NCBI GenBank assembly: GCA_034112085.1 | Contig: JAWUWD010000153.1 | Coordinates: 1 to 27,666 of the forward strand | Source of the DNA: JAWUWD01 sp034112085 | Lineage (GTDB): Bacteria; Bacteroidota; Bacteroidia; Cytophagales; Cyclobacteriaceae | DNA: 27,666 nt | Direction: 5' to 3' | Shown here: positions 8,955 to 14,620 of the stretch, piece after piece | How the letters are laid out: every line of letters begins with the position of its first letter | Numbering within the stretch: position 1 is the stretch's first letter | Position numbers and translations under genes: made by a program | The notes under the pieces: generated by a model | Seen by the model: the letters and a program-made list of their open reading frames with translations, nothing else | Told to the model about the DNA's origin: nothing | The model's database searches: none

Positions 8955-9032
8955 CTGTCATCGCGAAGGAGGTACGACTGTGGCGAGCTGTGAGTGATGA
9001 AAAGGGAATTGCTTCGTGCCTCGCAATGACAA
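8955..9032. repeat. Long imperfect palindrome, CATTGCGAGG family, copy 2
   Basis: Begins CTGTCATCGCGAAGGAGGTACGA and ends GAATTGCTTCGTGCCTCGCAATGACAA, in the same orientation as copy 1 and 10 nt after it. The central part differs, so the outer arms are what is conserved. A further partial right arm (TTCGTTCCGTACAATGACA) follows at about 9047-9065, next to the GIY-YIG gene. Confidence 0.8.
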
Positions 9033-9095
9033 GGTGAGGCAGATTGATTCGTTCCGTACAATGACATTGATCATAGCTATTTGTATTTTAGACCA

Positions 9096-9395
9096 ATGTG
9101 GAATCACAACTACTTCATTTATATCCTTACAAACCAAAATCATACAGTTTTGTATACTGGAGTCACCAGTGATCTAAGAACGCGTGTTTACGAACATAAA
9201 GAGAAAATACAAAAAGGATTTACTGCCAAGTACAATGTAAATAAACTCGTGTATTTTGAACGATTTGATCATATTGATTCCGCGATAGCAAGAGAAAAGC
9301 AAATCAAGGCTGGCTCACGACAAAAGAAACTTGATCTTATTAATGGCAAGAACCCACAATGGAACGATTATTATTTAACCGAAGACATTGATTGA
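9096..9395 (+). CDS. Stand-alone GIY-YIG domain nuclease
   Basis: The likely start is ATG 9096; the frame is open from a TTG at 9081 but the family starts close to the GIY strand. The 99-residue product begins MWNHNYFIYILTNQNHTV. FIYIL stands for the GIY element and LYTGVT for the YIG element. The catalytic-type Arg lies in RTRVYEHK and the Glu in AREKQIK, so the active-site set seems complete. Size and sequence match the small UPF0213/YhbQ-like class often misnamed excinuclease subunit C. The gene is bracketed by palindromic repeats of one family: two full copies and a partial arm upstream, and a fragment at 9437-9486 downstream. This suggests the gene travels with, or acts on, those repeats (inference). 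No operon partner is apparent. Confidence 0.88.
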   Translation: MWNHNYFIYILTNQNHTVLYTGVTSDLRTRVYEHKEKIQKGFTAKYNVNKLVYFERFDHIDSAIAREKQIKAGSRQKKLDLINGKNPQWNDYYLTEDID

Positions 9396-9436
9396 TCCAA
9401 CGCTCATTAGACATTGAAACACCATTATTTGCTATC

Positions 9437-9486
9437 AGTACGAGAGAGGAGATCGATGAGGCACGAACGGGAGATTGCTTCGTTAA
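9437..9486. repeat. Fragment of CATTGCGAGG-family palindrome downstream of GIY-YIG gene
   Basis: Reads AGTACGAGAGAGGAG, then GGCACGAACGGGAGATTGCTTCGTT, matching left- and right-arm pieces of copies 1 and 2 but lacking the final CCTCGCAATGACA. It breaks off where REP/transposase remnant B begins, as if that element had inserted into it. Confidence 0.6.
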
Positions 9487-9491
9487 ATCCC

Positions 9492-9519
9492 CTGAGAGTC
9501 ATCCGTAGGAGACTCTGAG
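9492..9519. repeat. REP-type palindrome, copy B outer
   Basis: Arms 9492-9500 (CTGAGAGTC) and 9511-9519 (GACTCTGAG), one mismatch, loop ATCCGTAGGA. It codes for the Ser/Asp-rich tail of remnant B on the minus strand. Confidence 0.75.
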
Positions 9520-9626
9520 TCAACTGTCCTGAAATCATGAACCTTTATCTCACGTTGCTCACCTAATTCATAATATCTAGCACTGGAATAAGGATAATCA
9601 ATAAAATCATCGGCAAGTTGTATAAT

Positions 9627-9654
9627 CTCAGAGTCCTCTTCGAGTGACTCTGAG
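9627..9654. repeat. REP-type palindrome, copy B inner (CTCTTCGAGT loop)
   Basis: Perfect 9-bp arms CTCAGAGTC (9627-9635) and GACTCTGAG (9646-9654) with a different loop, CTCTTCGAGT, from the outer type. The same inner hairpin is found at 13323-13350 and, inverted, at 13647-13672. Confidence 0.8.
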
Positions 9655-9705
9655 CGAGATAAATGAATAGTGTAAAAGGTAAAGAGTCAATTTTCTAATG
9701 GTAGA

Positions 9706-9759
9706 CGATTGTATCGCATACCTATAGATGAGGCATGTAAAAGACACGCGTTACAAACG
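9706..9759. repeat. 54-bp direct repeat, left copy (flanks PadR-permease operon)
   Basis: Fifty of 54 positions match 13025-13078 in the same orientation, by eye. The shared core includes GATTGTATCGCAT, CCTATAGAT and TGTAAAAGACACGC. The 3' end contains a perfect small hairpin, CGCGTT-ACA-AACGCG, at 9748-9762, which is degraded in the right copy. No gene was recognised in it. Confidence 0.82.
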
Positions 9760-9946
9760 CGCGCCAGTGGATCTGAACCTACTTATCATAGCCACCCGCG
9801 ACCCAATCCAGATGAGTGAATTTTGATTAACCAACAGAAAGTTGTCAATGGCATTTATCAAAATGCTATTTGAATTACTTCAACAGAATACTCAGCTTTT
9901 TCAGTCGTAGTTCAAGCCATATTTTGATAATGAGAATTTATGTTGT

Positions 9947-12571
9947 TTACTCTATTCTCAAGGTTTCTACGGGATTAGCATTGGCGGCTTTTAGTGTTTG
10001 CGAACTGATGGTAAATAGTCCGAGTATCAAGAGCAGTAGAGACCCAAAAAGTAGGTCGAATGCTGAAATTGGCGCTTTGAATGCTTGTTCAGCAAGCCAT
10101 AAATTATTACCAAACCAGGCAAGTGGTACTGCTATCAGCACCGATAATAGTAACAGTCCCATAAACCCTCTAGATAATAAGTAAACTAGGTTGCCTGGGT
10201 TAGCTCCTAGCGCTTTGCGTATCCCTATTTCTTTTAGTCTCGATTCTGTACTATAGACAGCCATCCCCAATAACCCTAGACTAGAAATAGAAATCGCAAG
10301 AAAGGCGAAAAACCCAATCACTTTCGTCATAATGAAGAACACGCCATATGTTTCTGTGATTTGATCATCATAAAAGCTATAACTGAATTCATGAATAGGA
10401 TCTATTTTTGACCACTTTTTTTCCAAGTCGAATATTGTTGCTTGAATATCGTCAGACTGAATCAACATATGAGCTACTCTCAGTTCACTAGGATCATATC
10501 GAAAGGCAAACTCATGGATTGGATCATCTAACTCTGCATAATTGAAATCTTTAACCACTCCTACAATCTCAAGATCTCTACTTCCGGCTAGATGAACTAT
10601 TTCTCCAATGGCATCAAGCGAGTTACCATATCCTAAGTTTTTAATCATGTATTCATTCACAATGATATACTGCTCAGTACTGTCAGATGCATTTTCGGGG
10701 AATGTTGTACCAGCTACCAGTTGATGATCTAGAATACTTAAATAATTCCTGGTGATCGCTGAATATATGACCAGTAGAGAATCAGGACGCTCAGGGTTTC
10801 GCATCCACTCGTTGTTAGTACGCCCTATACCGAGGGTATATAAGCTTCCACCTACATCTATTACTTCTGACTGGCTTCCAAAACTGTTTTTCACTAGTTG
10901 AAAGTCATTGCCTTGCAGATCGACATTCAAGATGTTCTCCTGAGTAAATCCCAAATCAAAGTTTAGAGAATATTTGAATTGTGAATGCAGGATCGTGGCA
11001 GATATTATGAACAACAGTGAAAGGGTAAATTGAAAGACAATCAATACTTTCCTCAAGTTTAATTTCGTAAATAATTTAATTTTTGAAAAATCCTTTAAAA
11101 TGCTAGAGGGGTTGAGTTTAGACATGTATAGTGCAGGGAACAGTCCGGCCAGTACACCGACAAATACGGTGAATACGAAGAATACGGTGTATGTACTCCA
11201 TCCATTATTGATGCCCAGTATTTCAGGAATACGGGGATCAAGTGCGTAAAATGCTGGTATTAATAACTGGAGTATTCCAAATGCCGCAATGAGTGATAGT
11301 AGACTTATTACTATAGATTCTGTGATAAACTGCATAAAAATCTGCTTTCTGAAGGCGCCTGATACTTTTCTTATTCCTATTTCTTTGGCACGACTGAGCG
11401 CCATGGCAATGGATAAATTGGTGTAATTGAAGCAGGCAGAAAGCATGATCATAATTGCCAGTCCTGAGAGAAATAATATCACCAATTCAGGAATGACAAA
11501 GAAAAGTTGATTGCCAAGCTTTACTGGTGAAGGGTTAATTCTAGAAAGAGATTGCATGGAGAAATTGACAGTCAAATTTTCATCATACGCATATTTTTCT
11601 TCAGCCAATTTATTTAGATATGGGGCAATCTCATCGGACGATACACCATCCTTGAGCACAAAATAAACAAATGAAATATAGAAACTCTCCCAGTTGGTAC
11701 TTACCCCATTTAGCATTCCCTTTTGTTCTAGTATGGGGATGGTTGAAGCAGAAGCTAATATTTCAAAACCATCAATGTGTGATTTATTATCAGTTTTTTT
11801 AAGGACTCCAGTGACTGTGTATTCTCCACTTTCCCCAAAACTGATGGTCTTACCGACTACGTCTTTGTCATTGAATAATTTTATGGCTGTGGCTTCTGTC
11901 AATACTACACTATATGGCTCCTTAAGCGCTTCATCTTTTTCACCATACAACAATGGGAAGTCCATGATTCGCAGAAGCGAAGCACTTGCCATATAACCTT
12001 CTACCGGTACTATCTTATCAGAAACATCTGCATCTCCACCAAATCTTTTATAAATAGTCACTACGTCTGTAACGCTGCTTAGTCCTTCACTAAGTGCCTC
12101 TGCAAGTACAATAGGGGCAGAAGCGAAATTCTCAGATCCTCTTTGATCAGTATAATTTGTGTTTACTCTATAAATATTGTCTTTGAGGGGATTGTGTTGA
12201 TCAGACCTGTATTGATTGGTAATAACCGAAATGACGAGTAGACATACCGACATACTTAAAGCCAGACCAAATATATTGATCATGGAGAATGTTTTGTGCC
12301 TTAAGATAGAGCGCACTGCAATTTTGAGGTAGTTTCTTAACATGGTGTTGTTGTTTGAGTATGAGTTTATTTGGTAAGGCCTGATGATGCTTGGCCTAAA
12401 AAGCAGTAGGACATCTATGAAAAACTTATAGTTTGATTTTCTTTTGCTCAAGGTGAGTAGCCTGTCGCTATATAATTCTAATAAATCTCCTTCGACATAT
12501 GTATGAAGATCAGGATGGCAAAACCATCTGAAAAATCTTAAAAGTATCTGTGAGGGCTTACTGTCTTTCAC
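9947..12571 (-). CDS. FtsX/MacB-type ABC transporter permease with N-terminal permease-prefix domain
   Basis: The start chosen is GTG 12571, whose GTGA overlaps the TGA of the PadR gene; this gives 874 residues. The N-terminus (KDSKPSQILLRFFRWFCHPD, then YVEGDLLELY) matches the short cytoplasmic prefix domain seen in Bacteroidota permeases next to PadR genes. It is followed by two FtsX halves, each with a periplasmic MacB-like domain after its first membrane helix. Signature loops KEIGIRKVSGA and KEIGIRKALGA lie in the first and second halves, and the protein ends NANPVETLRIE as the family does. No ATP-binding subunit is encoded nearby, so the energising ATPase must come from elsewhere or be absent. 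Substrate is unknown; relatives export peptides, lipids or drugs. Regulation is probably by the co-transcribed PadR repressor. Confidence 0.9.
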   Translation of the reverse strand: MKDSKPSQILLRFFRWFCHPDLHTYVEGDLLELYSDRLLTLSKRKSNYKFFIDVLLLFRPSIIRPYQINSYSNNNTMLRNYLKIAVRSILRHKTFSMINIFGLALSMSVCLLVISVITNQYRSDQHNPLKDNIYRVNTNYTDQRGSENFASAPIVLAEALSEGLSSVTDVVTIYKRFGGDADVSDKIVPVEGYMASASLLRIMDFPLLYGEKDEALKEPYSVVLTEATAIKLFNDKDVVGKTISFGESGEYTVTGVLKKTDNKSHIDGFEILASASTIPILEQKGMLNGVSTNWESFYISFVYFVLKDGVSSDEIAPYLNKLAEEKYAYDENLTVNFSMQSLSRINPSPVKLGNQLFFVIPELVILFLSGLAIMIMLSACFNYTNLSIAMALSRAKEIGIRKVSGAFRKQIFMQFITESIVISLLSLIAAFGILQLLIPAFYALDPRIPEILGINNGWSTYTVFFVFTVFVGVLAGLFPALYMSKLNPSSILKDFSKIKLFTKLNLRKVLIVFQFTLSLLFIISATILHSQFKYSLNFDLGFTQENILNVDLQGNDFQLVKNSFGSQSEVIDVGGSLYTLGIGRTNNEWMRNPERPDSLLVIYSAITRNYLSILDHQLVAGTTFPENASDSTEQYIIVNEYMIKNLGYGNSLDAIGEIVHLAGSRDLEIVGVVKDFNYAELDDPIHEFAFRYDPSELRVAHMLIQSDDIQATIFDLEKKWSKIDPIHEFSYSFYDDQITETYGVFFIMTKVIGFFAFLAISISSLGLLGMAVYSTESRLKEIGIRKALGANPGNLVYLLSRGFMGLLLLSVLIAVPLAWFGNNLWLAEQAFKAPISAFDLLFGSLLLLILGLFTISSQTLKAANANPVETLRIE

Positions 12572-12909
12572 AGATTGAATTTTAATTCTAGTGCGACCCT
12601 GGGAATGGCATCCCACAATTCATTGCGTGAGTCTCTAGCAAATCGAACAGCTTCAGTTCCAGATGATGTCATTTCAAAATAGCGCTTCGGTCGCCCAGCT
12701 CTTTCTTGCGTGCTTTCACCTTCATGTGTTTTCAAATATCCTTTTTGCTCTAGTCTCTTAAGCGCTGATTGTAACGCCCCAACACTAACTGATCTGGAGA
12801 GTCTGGTTTCTATTTCCCTTTTTATGGATACACCGTATGCCTCTTTGTAGAGTACGCCAACGGTGAGCATCACTATTTCTTCAAATTCGCCTAGTTGGTA
12901 TTTTTTCAT
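12568..12909 (-). CDS. PadR-family transcriptional regulator
   Basis: A 113-residue winged-helix protein starting at ATG 12909 (MKKYQLGEFEEIVMLTVGVL). The pattern LGEFEEIVML...YGVSIKREIE...SVGALQSALKRLEQKGYL...GRPKRYFEMTSSG is diagnostic of PadR regulators: an N-terminal helix, recognition helix GALQSALKRL, and wing GRPKRYFEMT. The short C-terminal helix suits dimerisation. Its stop overlaps the GTG start of the permease gene by 4 nt, so the two are translationally coupled. In this family the regulator usually represses its own operon until a ligand binds. The A/T-rich upstream DNA at 12930-12995 contains alternating TAGTATTAC / TAGTAATATTA words that could hold an operator, but none is proven. 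Confidence 0.93.
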   Translation of the reverse strand: MKKYQLGEFEEIVMLTVGVLYKEAYGVSIKREIETRLSRSVSVGALQSALKRLEQKGYLKTHEGESTQERAGRPKRYFEMTSSGTEAVRFARDSRNELWDAIPRVALELKFNL

Positions 12910-12929
12910 CAAGAATATAATTAATTCCT

Positions 12930-12992
12930 ATTTGTAGTATTACAAATAAAGTGTGTTTTTTATTAAATTACTAATTGTAGTAATATTAATCT
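12930..12992. promoter_or_regulatory. Candidate PadR operator/promoter region
   Basis: Directly upstream of the PadR start the sequence has TTGTAGTATTACAAATAA and, about 25 nt further up, TAATTGTAGTAATATTAAT. The shared TTGTAGTA half-sites, with TAGTATTACAAA partly dyad-symmetric, suit an autoregulatory PadR site. This rests on pattern and position only. Confidence 0.4.
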
Positions 12993-13024
12993 AACTCTTG
13001 GTTCATGTCCTCCCCCACTGGTGC

Positions 13025-13078
13025 ACGATTGTATCGCATTCCTATAGATTAGGTATGTAAAAGACACGCATTACAAAC
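13025..13078. repeat. 54-bp direct repeat, right copy
   Basis: Right-hand partner of 9706-9759 with four differences in 54 positions. The pair encloses the PadR-permease operon and about 3.3 kb in total. The terminal hairpin of the left copy is lost here (CGCATTACAAACCC). Confidence 0.82.
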
Positions 13079-13115
13079 CCACTGTTAGCGTGTATTCAAT
13101 ATGGACGAGTAGTTA

Positions 13116-13178
13116 AGTTTTTGGCCCTTGTTGGTGTTCCTCACCAACAAGCAATTAGTATGATTGCATTCAGTTGGT
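13116..13178. repeat. 63-bp dispersed repeat with TTGTTGGTG hairpin, copy 1
   Basis: Aligns along its full length with 22068-22130 (shared TTGGTGTTCCTCACCAACAA core). It contains a perfect hairpin, TTGTTGGTG-TTCCT-CACCAACAA, at 13128-13150. It stops exactly where REP/transposase remnant C starts. Confidence 0.8.
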
Positions 13179-13187
13179 TTAACTCCG

Positions 13188-13215
13188 CTCAGAGTCATCG
13201 GTAGGAGACTCTGAG
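13188..13215. repeat. REP-type palindrome, copy C outer
   Basis: Perfect 9-bp arms CTCAGAGTC (13188-13196) and GACTCTGAG (13207-13215), loop ATCGGTAGGA. It codes for the tail of remnant C. Confidence 0.8.
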
Positions 13216-13322
13216 TAAACTGTCCTGAAATTATGAACCTTTATCTCTCGTTGTTCACCTAATTCATAATATCTAGCACTGGAATAAGGATAATCAATAA
13301 AATCATCGGCAAGTTGTATAAT

Positions 13323-13350
13323 CTCAGAGTCCTCTTCGAGTGACTCTGAG
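13323..13350. repeat. REP-type palindrome, copy C inner
   Basis: Perfect arms CTCAGAGTC (13323-13331) and GACTCTGAG (13342-13350) with the CTCTTCGAGT loop, as in copy B. Confidence 0.8.
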
Positions 13351-13381
13351 CAATAAAAAAAGTGACTCGGAGTGATATAAA

Positions 13382-13738
13382 TCAACTCCCCTCAGAGTCA
13401 TAGTCAACGGTCCTATAATCCCAAACCACAACATCTTATTGCTCACCCAGCTCATAGTATCTCGCACTAGAATAAGGGTAGTCTACAAAATCTTCAACAA
13501 GTTCCCATTTACCGCTTACTGGATTGTGATGCATGTAATCTAACACCTTGACAATTTCATCATCTCCACTTACTTCCTTTGCATCAAAAGACAATCTAAA
13601 TACTTGATGCTTCTTTCCCTTTTTTCTTTCTTCAATTTGAACACCATCAGAGTCACTCGAAGAGGACTCTGAGCCAACTGATCTATAACAGGTAAATGTG
13701 ACAAAGTAGAAAATCTCTTTTTCTAAATAAGACTCCAC
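13382..13738 (-). pseudogene. RAYT-type transposase, internally deleted copy D, REP hairpin in frame at the junction
   Basis: The most complete remnant. From GTG 13738 it reads MESYLEKEIFYFVTFTCYRS, where FYFVTFTCY is the first strand of the IS200-like fold. It then has a Ser/Asp stretch VGSESSSSDSDGV encoded by a palindrome, and then a longer C-terminal part: KGKKHQVFRLSFDAKEVS, VLDYMHHNPVSGKWELVEDF, VDYPYSSARYYELGEQ. The middle, which should hold the HUH metal site and catalytic Tyr, is missing. TAA follows ELGEQ, but after this stop the homologous tail continues (DVVVWDYRTVDYDSEGS) to TGA 13382-13384. It is therefore broken by both a deletion and a nonsense codon. It abuts a truncated HxlR gene on the plus strand. 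Confidence 0.75.
13647..13672. repeat. REP-type palindrome inside transposase remnant D (inverted inner type)
   Basis: Arms TCAGAGTC (13647-13654) and GACTCTGA (13665-13672), loop ACTCGAAGAG, the reverse complement of the inner loop in copies B and C. It lies in frame between the N- and C-terminal transposase segments. A lone half-arm CTCAGAGTC is also present at 13391-13399. Confidence 0.78.
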
Positions 13739-13740
13739 TG

Positions 13741-13842
13741 AAAGTAGTGTATGCTCTCACGGATTTTGGGGAAACCTTGGTTCCGTTAATTCAATCTATT
13801 GCCGAATGGGGTGATTCAGTTGGATCGAAGTCTTATAAATAG
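13741..13842 (+). pseudogene. HxlR-family regulator, 3' fragment
   Basis: The plus-strand frame ending at TAG 13840-13842 reads KVVYALTDFGETLVPLIQSI and then AEWGDSVGSKSYK. The wing-plus-helix pattern VxYxLTxFGxTLxPLI...EWG is the conserved C-terminus of HxlR-type winged-helix regulators. Nothing upstream continues the domain: at 13738 the transposase remnant begins on the opposite strand. The rest of the gene is not visible elsewhere in the window. Confidence 0.72.
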
Positions 13843-13856
13843 TTAATCTGTTTACT

Positions 13857-14294
13857 TCAATGCCATTCAGGTTGATAGCTCTTAATTATTTCAAGGTTCA
13901 TCCTTAATAATCCGACCATGCCTATTCCAAAAACAAATATTCCAATTGATAACTCTTTTAGCTTTTCATCAGATGGAAAAAACATGGTGTAGATTGCTAA
14001 TGCAAAGGTGAATAAGATAAGCATACATATACATATGATCCAACGCTTTGCATTTTTTGGTTTTCCAAATATTTTATCTCCAAGTTTTGTTCTCTTTGTA
14101 ATATCGGCAAGAGAAGTAAAGCTAAATGCAATTCCAAAAGCTAAAAGGACTAGATTATAATTAGATATGATTTCAGTTTTATTAAAGTTATCTATACCAA
14201 TAATTATTGGTTTGTAAGAATAAAAAAGAGCAGCAGCCAAGAATGGATATTGTAGAAAACTGGCATAGTGAAACATTCTGAAAGTTTTATCCAT
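13857..14294 (-). CDS. Small integral membrane protein, unrecognised
   Basis: A 145-residue protein with about four hydrophobic segments: around 11-28 (FLQYPFLAAALFYSY), 46-62 (YNLVLLAFGIAFSFTSLA), 84-104 (WIICICMLILFTFALAIYTM) and 115-130 (IGIFVFGIGMVGLL). A basic loop (DITKRTKLGDKIFGKPKNAK) sits between the second and third. No catalytic or binding motif is seen and I do not recognise the family. The gene is A/T-rich. A short frame at 14306-14398 ends 11 nt upstream and could belong to the same transcript. The gene converges on the HxlR fragment, leaving 14 nt between stops. Confidence 0.75.
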   Translation of the reverse strand: MDKTFRMFHYASFLQYPFLAAALFYSYKPIIIGIDNFNKTEIISNYNLVLLAFGIAFSFTSLADITKRTKLGDKIFGKPKNAKRWIICICMLILFTFALAIYTMFFPSDEKLKELSIGIFVFGIGMVGLLRMNLEIIKSYQPEWH

Positions 14295-14305
14295 TTGAAG
14301 TCGCC

Positions 14306-14398
14306 TTATAGTTTTGATTTCATCACTTTCCGTATTGTCTTTATTTTCATTATGTAATACATGACAATGAAAGTTACAGCAATTGGAATAATTAGCAT
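14306..14398 (-). CDS. Possible 30-residue single-pass membrane peptide or gene remnant
   Basis: ATG 14398 to TAA 14306-14308 encodes MLIIPIAVTFIVMYYIMKIK followed by a basic end TIRKVMKSKL: one hydrophobic helix with positive residues after it. The frame stays open upstream for about 30 further codons (FREDKNQGLDFAKTNEFNS precedes the Met), so it may be the 3' end of a longer, truncated membrane protein. It lies 11 nt before the 145-residue membrane protein gene. Confidence 0.4.
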   Translation of the reverse strand: MLIIPIAVTFIVMYYIMKIKTIRKVMKSKL

Positions 14399-14478
14399 AG
14401 AATTAAATTCATTAGTTTTTGCAAAATCTAACCCTTGGTTTTTGTCTTCACGAAACAATATTAAACTGCTCCTAACCA

Positions 14479-14502
14479 GTGGTGCGTGAGGACACGAACC
14501 AC
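14479..14502. repeat. Short palindrome GTGGTGCGTG-AGGA-CACGAACCAC
   Basis: Ten-base arms with one mismatch and a 4-nt loop. A related but scrambled sequence, GGTTCATGTCCTC...CACTGGTG, lies in inverse orientation at 13000-13024, so this may be a fourth dispersed palindrome family. Confidence 0.5.
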
Positions 14503-14583
14503 GGATTTAAAATGTGGCCTCAAAATGATTAAAATGGGTTGCCAATGTGTAAATATGGCCAACGTGATGAAATGATGATTGGT

Positions 14584-14611
14584 CTCAGAGTCTCCTACGG
14601 ATGACTCTGAG
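14584..14611. repeat. REP-type palindrome, copy E
   Basis: Perfect arms CTCAGAGTC (14584-14592) and GACTCTGAG (14603-14611), loop TCCTACGGAT. It is inverted relative to copies A-C and starts 10 nt downstream of the stop of the serine hydrolase gene at 14621, without transposase sequence. It could act as a transcript 3' end. Confidence 0.82.
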
Positions 14612-14620
14612 CAGCGTTAA

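Larger units (their letters stand above)
9483..9695 (-). pseudogene. RAYT-type transposase remnant, copy B, bounded by two REP hairpins
   Basis: The minus-strand frame ending at TAA 9483-9485 reads EIIQLADDFIDYPYSSARYY, then ELGEQREIKVHDFRTVDSES and a tail PTDDSQGI. It has the same C-terminal block as copies A, C and D. A second hairpin (9627-9654) lies at the upstream end of this block. Beyond it a degraded segment up to about 9695 resembles the N-terminal codons of the copy at 13382-13738, out of frame. No catalytic core remains, so the element is non-autonomous. Confidence 0.68.
13179..13350 (-). pseudogene. RAYT-type transposase C-terminal remnant, copy C, bounded by two REP hairpins
   Basis: The minus-strand frame ending at TAA 13179-13181 gives SLEEDSEIIQLADDFIDYPY, SSARYYELGEQREIKVHNFR and the tail TVYSESPTDDSERS. 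It is nearly identical to copy B, including the inner hairpin at the same place, so both descend from one internally deleted element. A frame is open upstream to 13385, but that extension is not transposase-like. Confidence 0.7.

Noticed and set aside
8866..9068. Possible CRISPR array because of repeated units
   Set aside because: Only two full units, palindromic, with conserved arms and no uniform spacers; no cas genes nearby.
8873..9143. Two minus-strand frames of about 60 codons across the palindromes
   Set aside because: Both lie within the repeat units and translate repeat arms twice (CHCEARSN / LRGTKQ), a well-known artefact of this repeat type.
9870..10184. Plus-strand frame at the 3' end of the permease gene
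   Set aside because: Antisense to conserved FtsX helices and without recognisable features.
13436..13738. An intact functional transposase
   Set aside because: N- and C-terminal segments match the RAYT family, but the HUH metal site and catalytic tyrosine region are absent and a stop precedes the native tail.
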